A model generated the notes under the pieces. It was not told the origin of the DNA. It searched no databases and worked only from the letters and a program-made list of their open reading frames with translations. A stretch of 64,000 nt of DNA, taken from positions 2,423,501 to 2,487,500 of the forward strand of contig CATNEN010000024.1 in NCBI GenBank assembly GCA_950097015.1, read 5' to 3'. The position numbers and the translations under genes were made by a program. Of the stretch, positions 34,623 to 43,849 are shown piece after piece. The stretch comes from Macrostomum hystrix. Lineage: Eukaryota; Platyhelminthes; Macrostomidae. The stretch's first letter is position 1; each line of letters opens with the position of its first letter.

Positions 34623-35333
34623 ATGGCAAGCGCAGTCAAATTCAGCGACATAATCAAGCAGTACGACGGTGAAGAGGATTTTTCGCGCTGGGCACAGAAG
34701 CTCGAACTCGTTGCCAAGCTCCAAAAAGTGAATGACCTGGCTGCTTTCATCCCACTATTTCTATCGGGAGGTGCGTTCGCCGTGTACCAGGCACTAAACG
34801 AGGAAAGCAAGTCGGACTACAAAACTCTGAAAGCGGCTCTTACCTCAGCGTTCTGCCCAAACAAGTACAAACCATACGACGAGTTCGTGTCACGCAGGCT
34901 CGGCCCCGGGGAGTCCGTGGACGTTTTTCTCGTGGATCTCACGAGGCTTGCACGCCTAGTGGACGAGATCCCCGGGGAAGAATGGATCAAATGCGCATTC
35001 GTCCGCGGGCTTCCAGCAACCGTCAGTCAGCAGCTGATCGCTTCCTGCTCTCTAAAAGAGCTCGAACTCCATGAACTAGCGGAGAAAGCTAGAAACTTAA
35101 CGATCAGTCGCGAGTCCTGCTGTGTTGTCTCGAGCGCAGGAAATGCGCGAAGCGCTGGAAAGTTCGCCCCACGCAACAAAGTGATGTCGTGCTACTCGTG
35201 CGGCAAGGAGGGCCATGTGAGCAAAGAGTGCATGGAACGCAACCGAGCGAATCAAGGTTGTTTTGTTTGTGGAAAAGCGGGACATGTGGCTGCTCGATGC
35301 CCGCAGCGCGCCGATTTTCAAAAAAACGAGTGA
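34623..35333 (+). CDS. gag of the LTR retrotransposon
   Basis: Capsid-nucleocapsid polyprotein of 236 residues from the ATG at 34623, which has the good context ACGATGGC. The frame is open back to an ATG at 34509 inside the LTR, so an N-terminally longer product is possible. The capsid part is helical (FSRWAQKLELVAKLQ, VDVFLVDLTRLARLV). Two CCHC zinc knuckles follow near the end, CYSCGKEGHVSKEC and CFVCGKAGHVAARC, which bind the element RNA. The TGA at 35331-35333 lies four bases after the slippery heptamer used to reach pol. Confidence 0.9.
   Translation: MASAVKFSDIIKQYDGEEDFSRWAQKLELVAKLQKVNDLAAFIPLFLSGGAFAVYQALNEESKSDYKTLKAALTSAFCPNKYKPYDEFVSRRLGPGESVDVFLVDLTRLARLVDEIPGEEWIKCAFVRGLPATVSQQLIASCSLKELELHELAEKARNLTISRESCCVVSSAGNARSAGKFAPRNKVMSCYSCGKEGHVSKECMERNRANQGCFVCGKAGHVAARCPQRADFQKNE
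35321..35327 (+). promoter_or_regulatory. -1 ribosomal frameshift heptamer A AAA AAC
   Basis: In the gag frame the codons read CAA AAA AAC, so the heptamer A AAA AAC fits the X XXY YYZ rule exactly. It is one of the strongest known eukaryotic -1 slippery sequences. Pol lies in the -1 frame, and the gag stop follows after one codon. A downstream pseudoknot was not modelled. Confidence 0.85.
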
Positions 35334-38300
35334 TGGAAGCGCGGAATGTTTGCGCCAACGGGCTTCCTTGTGCACCGGCGCACCTACCATCGTTAAGTGT
35401 TCATGTTAATAGTTTGGTCGTTACTGCTTTAGTAGATACTGGTTGTTCGCGGTCCATCGTTTCTTCACGAGTTACTGGAGTTAAAAAACGTCCCGTTCAC
35501 GAGAGGGTCACGATGATGAATGGTGACTCAGCAGAATGTGAATGGGAGGCTGACGTTACTTTGTCTGTTCGAGGCCACCAATTACCAGTGCTGCGATGTA
35601 TCGTTATGGACATCCTTCCTGGGTTCGATTTGCTGCTTGGGATGGATGCCATCAGCCGATTGGGCGGTGTCTCTGTGAAGCGAGATTGCCGCAGTGTCCG
35701 CTTCGGTATTGAAGAGCAGTCATTAGCGCTGGAGACTGCTGCGGTAGCCAAGGCTTTCTCAAAACCAAAGGCGGAGTCACCTGTGAGCTGTCCGGCAGGA
35801 GAGGTCGAGTCACCTGTGAGCTGTCCGGCAGGAGAGGTCGAGTCACCTGTGAGCTGTCCGGCAGGAGAGGTCGAGTCACCTGTGAGCTGTCCGGCAGGAG
35901 AGGTCGAGTCACCTGTGAGCTGTCCGGCAGGAGAGGTCGAGTCACCTGTGAGCTGTCCGGCAGGAGAGGTCGAGTCACCTGTGAGCTGTCCGGCAGGAGA
36001 GGTCGAGTCACCTGTGAGCTGTCCGGCAGGAGAGGTCGAGTCACCTGTGAGCTGTCCGGCAGGAGAGGTCGAGTCACCTGTGAGCTGTCCGGCAGGAGAG
36101 GTCGAGTCACCTGTGAGCTGTCCGGCAGGAGAGGTCGAGTCACCTGTGAGCTGTCCGGCAGGAGAGGTCGAGTCACCTGTGAGCTGTCCGGCAAGAGGAG
36201 CGAGGCTTGCGAAAAATACTTTAACCGAGGCGTGCCTGGTGCTTGAGGAAAAAGACTTCTCTGCTAAGTTTATCGATGGAGAGTGGACAGTGGCATGGAA
36301 GTGGCTGGATGAGGCCCCACTACTGTCAAATACGATAGCTCAATACCGAGTCCCACCAGAGGCGGTAGGCGAGTATGAGTCAGAGATAAAAGACTGGATT
36401 CAGCGAGGTTGGCTGCTACCGTTCGAAGGTGACAGTGACGGCGTCATCCCTCTGATGGCAGTGGTGCAGACCAACAAAGCAAAGGTGCGGCCTGTACTCG
36501 ACTATCGCGAGTTGAACCAGTACGTGTCAAGCCACACCGCCGAAAGCGTCGTGTGCGGCGCCAAGCTCCGGGCCTGGCGGCGGCTCGGTGAGAATGCGAG
36601 TATCATCGACCTGCGGAAGGCCTACCTACAACTGCGATTGGACCCCAGTCTCTGGCGCTACCAAGTAGTGAGGTTCAAAGGCCGCCGTTACTGTCTCACC
36701 CGGTTAGGATTCGGACTCAACGTGGCGCCAAAAATTATGACGGCGGTTGTGAACAAAGTCCTGTCGATGGAAGACGACGTGCGTGAGGCCACGGACTCTT
36801 ACATTGACGACATTATTGTGAACAATAGCAAGATTCCGAATGAACGCGTAACTGGGTTGCTTGCCCGGTTCGGGCTAGAAGCCAAGCCTCCTGAGAGCCT
36901 CATTGGGGGCCGCGTGCTCGGCCTCCGCGTCTACCGTCGAGAGGATGGGGTCATTTGCTGGAAACGAGACAATGTCCTCTCTCAGTTGAAAGGTCCAGCA
37001 ACACGACGGCAACTATTCTCCTGGTGCGGCCAGCTAGTAGGCCATTTCCCCGTCGCCGCATGGCTGCGTGTCGCATGCAGCTACTTGAAGCGGGTCACCA
37101 GCACAATCGCGTGGGACGCTATCGTCAGCGAGTCTGCCATGCGGATCGCCCAAGAAATCAGCGGAATGGTCCAGGAACGAGATCCTGTCGTTGGGGTGTG
37201 GACCGTTGACGAGACTTCGAGCTGTCGCGTCTGGTGCGACGCCAGCAGCATCGCCATTGGAGCCGTCATCGAAATTGGTGGCGTAATCGTGGAGGACGCC
37301 TCGTGGTTGCGAAAACAAGACGACGCTGCGCACATCAATCTTGCCGAACTTGAGGCGGTCATCAAGGGTCTCAACCTTGCCCTCGCTTGGGGTACGAGGA
37401 AAGTTGAAGTGTTGACTGATTCTGCAACCGTGCACGGCTGGCTCCAGTCTTTGATTGTCGGCGATAAGCCCGTGCGAGTCAAAGGTCTCGGTGAAGCTCT
37501 GGTTCGGAAACGGCTATCATTAATCCGAGACACGGCGTCGGAGTGCGAGCTCGAGCTACTGACATCGCTGGTGCCATCTTCAGCAAACAAGGCAGACGCA
37601 CTGACGCGAGTACCGCAACAGTGGCTGCGCCAGCGGCCCTTCTGTGCAGTGGCGCTGCGCCCCGTTGACATGGATCTCCGTGCGTGCCACGAGAAGCACC
37701 ACTTCGGGGTGGACAGGACGCTCTACCTGGCCAAACTGTGCTTCCCTGAACGTGAGGTACTGCGTGAAGAGGTTGAGCGCATCGTTGCAAACTGCATCCG
37801 ATGCAAGTCCGTAGACCCTGCGCCGATGGTTTGGGACCATGGCAGACTCGAGGTGGATGCAAACTGGTGGCGCTTGGCCTGCGACGTGACCCACTTTAAG
37901 GACGACCGCTATCTGTCCATTGTTGACTGCGGGCCGAGCAGATTCTCGCTGTGGCGAAAACTCACCGACGAGCGGACAGCGTCAATTACCGGGATACTCG
38001 TGCAGGTGTTCCGAGAGCGGGGCCCTCCCTGGCAGCTGCTTCTCGACAATTCACCGACCTTCCGCTCCGCTGAGGTCCGTGCGTTTTGTGAGGCTTGGGG
38101 AGTGCAGCTCCTCTTCCGTTGCGCTCACCGGCCGTCAGGCAACGGAATAGTCGAGCGCAACCATCGGACGATTAAGCGGATGGCAGCCAGAACCGGAAAG
38201 GACGTGCTGGAAATGGTGTTCTGGTACAACATGGCTCCAAAGGATGGCACTCGCAAGGACAGCGTGCCCAGCAGAATGGTCAGCACCTATGACTGGAAGC

Positions 38301-38608
38301 CGCCAACTGTGTCTCTCCCTGAGGCCTTGGAGACCTTGGAGGCAAACCCCACCCTGCCAGTGGGAACAGAAGTGTTTGTTAAACCGCCGGCCGTCAGATG
38401 CACCGACGAGTGGCCTAGGGGACGCGTGACGGGCCAGGGACAAGGGTCTACGGTGGAGGTCGATGGCCTTCCCCGTCACGTAGCTGACGTCCGCCCGGCA
38501 CCAGACACGCAACCGCAGCCTCCTGGGGTGGAGCGAGCTGTCGAGCGGGATGCCGAACCACGACGGTCTAATAGGGTGAAGTCGGCGCCGGTCCGTTACG
38601 AACCTTGA
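35327..38608 (+). CDS. pol of the LTR retrotransposon (protease, RT, RNase H, integrase)
   Basis: Read by -1 frameshift from gag; about 1093 residues follow the shift, and the frame is open upstream to an ATG at 35189. Protease: ALVDTGCSRSIV (DTG at 35435). Then a 13-copy, 11-residue repeat (ESPVSCPAGEV) as a linker. Reverse transcriptase: VRPVLDYRELNQY, then catalytic YIDD at 36800-36811. RNase H: WCDASS (Asp at 37238), AELEAV, TDSATV, ADALTR. Integrase: HHCC-type zinc domain ending CIRC, then the D,D(35)E core (Asp in ACDVTHF at 37883, Asp in LLLDNSP, Glu in NGIVERN). All catalytic residues are present and no frame is broken. The product copies the element RNA and inserts the DNA in the nucleus. 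Confidence 0.92.
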   Translation, partial: RVMEARNVCANGLPCAPAHLPSLSVHVNSLVVTALVDTGCSRSIVSSRVTGVKKRPVHERVTMMNGDSAECEWEADVTLSVRGHQLPVLRCIVMDILPGFDLLLGMDAISRLGGVSVKRDCRSVRFGIEEQSLALETAAVAKAFSKPKAESPVSCPAGEVESPVSCPAGEVESPVSCPAGEVESPVSCPAGEVESPVSCPAGEVESPVSCPAGEVESPVSCPAGEVESPVSCPAGEVESPVSCPAGEVESPVSCPAGEVESPVSCPAGEVESPVSCPAGEVESPVSCPARGARLAKNTLTEACLVLEEKDFSAKFIDGEWTVAWKWLDEAPLLSNTIAQYRVPPEAVGEYESEIKDWIQRGWLLPFEGDSDGVIPLMAVVQTNKAKVRPVLDYRELNQYVSSHTAESVVCGAKLRAWRRLGENASIIDLRKAYLQLRLDPSLWRYQVVRFKGRRYCLTRLGFGLNVAPKIMTAVVNKVLSMEDDVREATDSYIDDIIVNNSKIPNERVTGLLARFGLEAKPPESLIGGRVLGLRVYRREDGVICWKRDNVLSQLKGPATRRQLFSWCGQLVGHFPVAAWLRVACSYLKRVTSTIAWDAIVSESAMRIAQEISGMVQERDPVVGVWTVDETSSCRVWCDASSIAIGAVIEIGGVIVEDASWLRKQDDAAHINLAELEAVIKGLNLALAWGTRKVEVLTDSATVHGWLQSLIVGDKPVRVKGLGEALVRKRLSLIRDTASECELELLTSLVPSSANKADALTRVPQQWLRQRPFCAVALRPVDMDLRACHEKHHFGVDRTLYLAKLCFPEREVLREEVERIVANCIRCKSVDPAPMVWDHGRLEVDANWWRLACDVTHFKDDRYLSIVDCGPSRFSLWRKLTDERTASITGILVQVFRERGPPWQLLLDNSPTFRSAEVRAFCEAWGVQLLFRCAHRPSGNGIVERNHRTIKRMAARTGKDVLEMVFWYNMAPKDGTRKDSVPSRMVSTYDWKPPTVSLPEALETLEANPTLPVGTEVFVKPPAVRCTDEWPRGRVTGQGQGSTVEVDGLPRHVADVRPAPDTQPQPPGVERAVERDAEPRRSNRVKSAPVRYEP
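35774..36197. repeat. In-frame 33-bp minisatellite inside pol
   Basis: Thirteen copies of a 33-bp unit (core GAGTCACCTGTGAGCTGTCC), nearly identical, between protease and reverse transcriptase. The period is a multiple of three, so pol stays open. Confidence 0.97.
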
Positions 38609-38637
38609 TCTCTTGTGATCCGGAGATCAGGGGGTGA

Positions 38638-38824
38638 TGTGTTGTACTTTGATATGTGTTGTACTTTCATTATATAGAAACTAGTATTTGACCGTTGCAG
38701 CTAAATATCCCATAGACAATTCGTTCTACCTGTTTGTTTGCGAGGACCGCGTTAAGAGTGTTTGCGGCTCTAGCTTTCGTGGTAACCCCGGGCTTTGCTA
38801 TCTACACAAATACATCAGACCACA
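38638..38824 (+). repeat. 3' LTR
   Basis: Identical by eye to the 5' LTR over 187 bp, followed by the GGTAC duplication. Confidence 0.95.
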
Positions 38825-38829
38825 GGTAC

Positions 38830-40722
38830 TTTAGTAGTCTCTGGTTCGGTGGTCATCAGGCGTGTCCTTAATCTGCATGCAGTAGCATCATATATATTTA
38901 AAATGCCTAACTGGCATTATACAGGCACCTTTTGTTAGGTAATATAGGTAATATAGAGACACCTGACAAGTAAACAAATTACCGTCTGAATAGTCCGTCT
39001 AAATTAAATTAATAGGAAAAAAGAATGTAGGCTTCAAACAAATACTAAAGCTAAAAAAATTTTATAGACGCGAAATAGCAAGTAAAGGTATAGTGATTCA
39101 AACTTGACACACGATTTTCGTATTCTGTTTCTTTCATAATTCAAATCACAAATAAAGCTAACTTTCTTCGAAACAGGTCTTTCTTTTCTGCGAAATAAAA
39201 GCTTTAACTTATCTTACTTTGACGTTAACTTACGTGTACTATATTTACTTTGTTCCTAAAAGCAATTCCTAAAAACTAATCAAAAATAGTTCTAAACTTT
39301 ATATTATGTAATTTTAACTTTTTTGGCAATCCTACACTTCCGTTCGGTAAATTATTTTGACACTGAATTTTGAACAGGCGTGTTAAATAACAATGTAACC
39401 AAACAAAACTGAAACAGTGGAACATGGTAGCAGTCTGTTAGAGCGCATAGTCACTTAGAGTGTGTCTGCAGGTCATTAAGGTGTCTACAATGGATAGTTT
39501 ATTTATTTTTAATTAGGCATACTTTTACTATGATAACTGTCTATAGCTATGGACAGCATGTAGCTGACAGTGATAGTCATATCATCATACTTGCAGCTAA
39601 ATGAGTGTGATCATAGTCATACTTAGCCATTGATTTATTCAATATTTGTTTATTTTTAAAATACAAAATAATATATTGTAAATTCATTTTAAGCCTACCC
39701 ACCGAACTTCTTTGCTTGTAACAGTAAATAATTGGGCCTAACAACCATGTAAAATAGGAAAAACAGCCATTTCGCTTTTTTAAATATATACTCATATTTG
39801 CAATATTAAAGCTGAACATATACTAACAAACAATAACAAAGTGAACTAACATTAATACAGAGTAGAAAGTCTGTTTGTAGTTCATTTAAACCAGTCCAGA
39901 GTGATTCAAGTCAATTGAGTTTGCCTTAGACAGGATATGTTTAATAATGGACAATCCAGAAAAGAATGACTCCAAGCACATTGTTGGAAAAAATTGGATG
40001 CCAAAGAAATTCCTGTAGGTGGCTCTGTGGCTAAGACAAATTTGGCAGGTGGTATGATAAAAGACAAGCAGCAGTAAAACTAACCATTGGAAAAATACTG
40101 AAAAGAAGTTAGTCTGCCAAGTCTGGATATTTTAAGCTTTGCTGCTATAAAGTAATTTGCTCATAGGAACTGAGTACAGTTTCACTTATAAAGCAGGCTT
40201 TGTAAAGTCTGCTTTCACTTATAAGTGAAATGATCACTTATTTTTTATTTCAAAGCAGTTGGCTTCATATGAGGCCGCAACTTGGTCTTATGGAGGTCTG
40301 CTAAATCAATTTGTTGTTCAGCCTAAGAAAGGTTAATGTCAGTTATTTTTTCGCATGAAGGCAAGTGTTACTGTGACGAAGATGTTACTACCAATCGAAC
40401 CATTAGTATTGTCTGATACTGATTGTCCACCGCGAAACTAAATTAAACAAGGTTAAACATTTTAATATAATGAATGAATTTATATTTTTTAATTGATATG
40501 CTTATATTAATTGGTTAAGTACAGCAAAAATAATAGATCATAAAAATGTGTTTAAAAGTAAATAATAAATTAATTGAGTATTCTGAGCCAGCATATTATA
40601 AATGATAGCAGGTTTGCTAGCCATGCATATTAAACAATTGCTATTATATTTGTAATTTGCTCTATTCATTGGAATTGTTGAATGAATTTTAACTTCTTTA
40701 ACGCATTAAATTCGATTTCCAG
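38830..40722. other. AT-rich spacer between the LTR element and paralogue A
   Basis: No ORF with recognisable motifs, no tandem repeat. A CTTATAAGTGAAA inverted motif recurs near 40190-40240. A promoter or leader exon for A could be here but cannot be identified. Confidence 0.4.
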
Positions 40723-40740
40723 TGCATTTTTTACTTTCAA

Positions 40741-42696
40741 ATGCAGTGTCTGGTTGGAACTGCAATACTCCTACTTAGCATTTTCTCCTTAATACCAAGA
40801 CCAAGTCTCTGTTCGGCAATTAATATCAGCTACTATCCTGAGCTAGAGGAACCTGTTGGCTGTGACTGGTTGCCATGGCGATGCTGGGCAAAGCATTCGA
40901 AGTTTAATCAGTTGACTCCGGAGTGCATTCTTTATAAAGTAAAGAACTGCTCAACAGAGCCGTTTGCCCGCCAGGAATTGAGTCCAGAGCAGCAGTTCTC
41001 TATGGGATATACCTGCGCCCACCCCATGACAGATCAGTATTGCTTGCCTAAACCGAGGTATGCCAACACTGGCAGCAAGGGAATGCAGACACAGTGGTGC
41101 CCGTGGCTGAACTGGCAGCCCTGGCATTATGCTTGCATCGATACTGTGATTGAGAGTAATCCTTGGCTCTCTCAAGTACTGTCTAATTATAAAGGTAGCT
41201 ACACCGATTTCTTGCATTCACTTTTAGTTACGAGTAATTGTTTAGTCATAGTCACATCATTTTTAGTTGTAATAATACTCGTATAAAGATAAAAACCAAC
41301 AAATAATAACAAGTGCTAGAGGGCTGTGGACAATGGCACATCATTTGGTGACACTAGGCCCGCAGCCAGCGAGGACGCAGTTCTGCTCACTCTGCTGACT
41401 CCTGAGCACACACGCACACTAGATACCGTACGCAGGCACACGCTCACACACTGGTGTACATCTGCCTTGGCTTTCTCATCATTAGCCAGTGTACACTTTC
41501 ACTGTGCCGATTGGCCCTCAAAGGCGTAAATTGCACGACAAGCCTATAAGCCTTCTCAAAATAAATGAGACATTTTTGTCAATACAGTCAGTCAGTCAGT
41601 CAGTCAGTCAGTCAGTCAGTCAGTCAGTCAGTCAGTCAGTCAGTCAGTCAGTCAGTCAGTCAGTCAGTCAGTCAGTCAGTTCTCTTTCCAAACCTCGCAG
41701 AGCGGCAGCGAAGTAACGCAGTGTGGCTGAAAATGCGCAGCAGATTCTGCGTCTGTCCAGGTCGGTACAATATCCCCTGCTCCGGATTTAGCCAGCAGGC
41801 GGCATTCGCGCCGCAGTTAACCGCTCTGGAAGCTGGGCGACTCCCGGCCAGCCGCCTGACTTCCTGGTGCCCCTGGTCCACCTGGTCCGCCAGCTGCGAC
41901 TGTGCCACCGATTCGTCATCCGGCTATCGGTATCGTAGCCGCGTCTGCCTAGTCCACAATCATAATACTCTCTGCCCTGGCCGGGACGCCGACAGCAAAA
42001 GCTGCCGTTGCGACAGGATAGCGCCGTCGACACCGAAAACTCGAGAACTGGATTCTGATTTCTTTTTCAGCAAGCCAGTCATTCTCATGGTGTCGATTCC
42101 TCTGGGCGTGCTGCTCATTCTCTGCTGCGTCTGTCGGGCCACGAGTCGTCAAGACCGAGAGTGAGTGGTGCCTATGAGTTTGTTGAAATCCAAAATGTAT
42201 CGATTCTTCGTAATGATAATAAGGCAGGTAATATATACCGATAGCATTTTGCCTCTCGCTCATATTAAGGTCCCTTATGTTGAATCCACGGCGAGGCCAC
42301 ATTCATTTTAGGCTTGTCGTGCAATTTACGCCCACTGAGGGGCCAACCTCCAAGGCTCAGTGAAAGTGTACACTGTCTGACGAACCTCTCCTTGCCCTCT
42401 TGCTGGCGGCGGGTCCAGTGTCATGAAATGTTGTGCCATTGCCCAGAGCCCTCCTGCAATTTTGTATTACTTTTATTAATTTTTTTATATTAACAATTTA
42501 TGACAGACATCTGCGGCTGCGGCGGCAGCAGCAGCAGCATCGGCTGGAGCCGCATGAGCTACTGCCATCAACTGGACTTCGACAATCCGACCGTCCAGTC
42601 CTTCTGCCACCAACTGCTACCGCTGCCGTCGAGGTTGACAACTCGCTGGATGCGCCACCTCCGTCCTACGAGGAGGCAATTAAGTTGGTGACTTGA
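40741..42696 (+). CDS. Paralogue A: TSR-type transmembrane protein with PPxY tail
   Basis: Predicted type I membrane protein of 367 residues, three exons: 40741-41194, 41701-42160, 42507-42696 (introns phase 1 and 2, GT-AG). Signal peptide (1 to about 26, ending SLCSA), then NISYYP with an N-glycosylation sequon. Three thrombospondin-type-1-like modules: CDWLPWRC...NCSTEPF; WCPWLNWQPWHYAC joined across intron 1 to MRSRFCVCPG; WCPWSTWSASCDC...YRSRVC...CPGRDADSKSCRC. There are 18 cysteines in the modules, and the WxxW motifs fit C-mannosylation. One helix follows (VILMVSIPLGVLLILCCVC), then a basic, Gln-rich tail ending APPPSYEEAIKLVT, whose PPSY is a PPxY motif for WW-domain partners. First of five tandem copies. 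Extracellular ligand and function are unknown; adhesion or receptor trafficking is a guess. Confidence 0.85.
41310..41560 (-). mobile_element. SINE-like repeat, family 2 (paralogue A intron 1)
   Basis: Inverted relative to the copies at 42262-42475 and 48850-49165. Shared blocks include GGCTTGTCGTGCAATTTACG, CAGTGAAAGTGTACACTG and GTGTGTGCTCAGGAGTC (as read on the minus strand). The end GGGCTGTGG...GGCACATCATTTGGTGACA also recurs at 59805-59835. Confidence 0.7.
41586..41680. repeat. (CAGT)n microsatellite next to the exon 2 acceptor of A
   Basis: About 24 uninterrupted CAGT units end only 20 nt before the acceptor at 41700. Every unit supplies an AG dinucleotide within the zone usually kept free of AG before a 3' splice site. 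Confidence 0.97.
42262..42475 (+). mobile_element. SINE-like repeat, family 2 (paralogue A intron 2)
   Basis: Begins with a B-box-like end (GAATCCACGGCGAGGCCACA), continues GGCTTGTCGTGCAATTTACG, CAGTGAAAGTGTACACTG, and ends TTGTGCCATTGCCCAGAGCC then CTCCTGCAATTTTGTATT. Same family as 41310-41560 (opposite strand), so intron 1 and intron 2 of A hold facing copies. Confidence 0.7.
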
Positions 42697-42962
42697 CCCG
42701 ATACGTACCAACCCAGATGATTGTAGTGTTTGGCAGCGGGTTCGAACCCATGACGCTCCTCCATTCGGCTTTCTAATACATTTTGCTTGCTTTTTTGTCT
42801 TTAAGCGCTCTGTCTGTACATATTGATTGATTGATTGTAAACCTTTTTTAACGCTTGACGCTATATTATACTTGTATTCTTTACACTGAAGTCAATGCTA
42901 AGTTATTTCCGCTTCCAAAGCGGATTTCTGGTCTATAATGTTGTTTTTCCAATTATGAAAAA

Positions 42963-43815
42963 ACTCACTCACATGCCACAATACAACTCACTCAATTACC
43001 ACAAAAAAATCACCCCACCCCACATTAGAAGTCACCCTCGCGGGTATGTACGAGTTGTGACAGGGACAAGAAGATGTGAGTGAGTTGTATTGTGGTATGT
43101 GAGTGAGTTGTATTGTGGTATGTGAGTGAGTTGTATTGTGGTATGTGAGTGAGTTGTATTGTGGTATGTGAGTGAGTTGTATTGTGGGATGTGAGTGAGT
43201 TGTATTGTGGTATGTGAGTGAGTTGTATTGTGGTATGTGAGTGAGTTGTATTGTGGTATGTGAGTGAGTTGTATTGTGGTATGTGAGTGAGTTGTATTGT
43301 GGTATGTGAGTGAGTTGTATTGTGGTATGTGAGTGAGTTGTATTGTGGGATGTGAGTGAGTTGTATTGTGGTATGTGAGTGAGTTGTATTGTGGTATGTG
43401 AGTGAGTTGTACTATGGTATGTGAGTGAGTTGTATTGTGGTATGTGAGTGAGTTGTATTGTGGTATGTGAGTGATTTGTATTGTGGTATGTGAGTGATTT
43501 GTATTGTGGGATGTGAGTGAGTTGTATTGTGGTATGTGAGTGAGTTGTATTGTGGTATGTGAGTGAGTTGTATTGTGGGATGTGAGTGAGTTGTATTGTG
43601 GTATGTGAGTGAGTTGTATTGTGGGATGTGAGTGAGTTGTATTGTGGTATGTGAGTGAGTTGTATTGTGGGATGTGAGTGAGTTGTATTGTGGTATGTGA
43701 GTGAGTTGTATTGTGGGATGTGAGTGAGTTGTATTGTGGTATGTGAGTGAGTTGTATTGTGGTATTTGAGTGATTTGTATTGTGGGATGTGAGTGAGTTG
43801 TATTGTGGGATGTGA
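42963..43815. repeat. 23-bp minisatellite before paralogue B, with an inverted unit at its left edge
   Basis: About 32 copies from 43075 of a 23-bp unit with core GTGAGTGAGTTGTATTGTGG. At 42963-43004 the same unit is present in inverted form (CTCACTCACAT...CCACAATACAACTCACTCA), so the left end can fold back on the array. Each direct unit holds GTGAGT, the strongest 5' splice-site hexamer. It ends 34 bp before the exon 1 acceptor of B. Confidence 0.95.
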
Positions 43816-43849
43816 GTTAAGTGACTCCATCTCAAATGTCACCTTGCAG

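Larger units (their letters stand above)
34413..38824 (+). mobile_element. Complete Ty3-like LTR retrotransposon (4412 bp)
   Basis: Bounded by two 187-bp LTRs (34413-34599, 38638-38824), both TG...CA and identical by eye. It is flanked by the 5-bp target duplication GGTAC (34408-34412 and 38825-38829). Inside are gag with two zinc knuckles and a pol with protease, reverse transcriptase, RNase H and integrase in that order, as in the Ty3/Metaviridae group. No env-like ORF. A G-rich stretch before the 3' LTR (GGAGATCAGGGGG) may be the polypurine primer. No TGG follows the 5' LTR, so the usual tRNA 3'-end primer site is not evident. Identical LTRs and open frames mean a recent insertion. Confidence 0.95.

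Noticed and set aside
37034-38512. Several 80-200 codon antisense frames across pol
   Set aside because: Shadows of a long GC-rich coding frame on the plus strand with complete pol motifs.
42730-42765. tRNA-like B box GGGTTCGAACCC after paralogue A
   Set aside because: No A box or cloverleaf around it; at most a SINE scrap.
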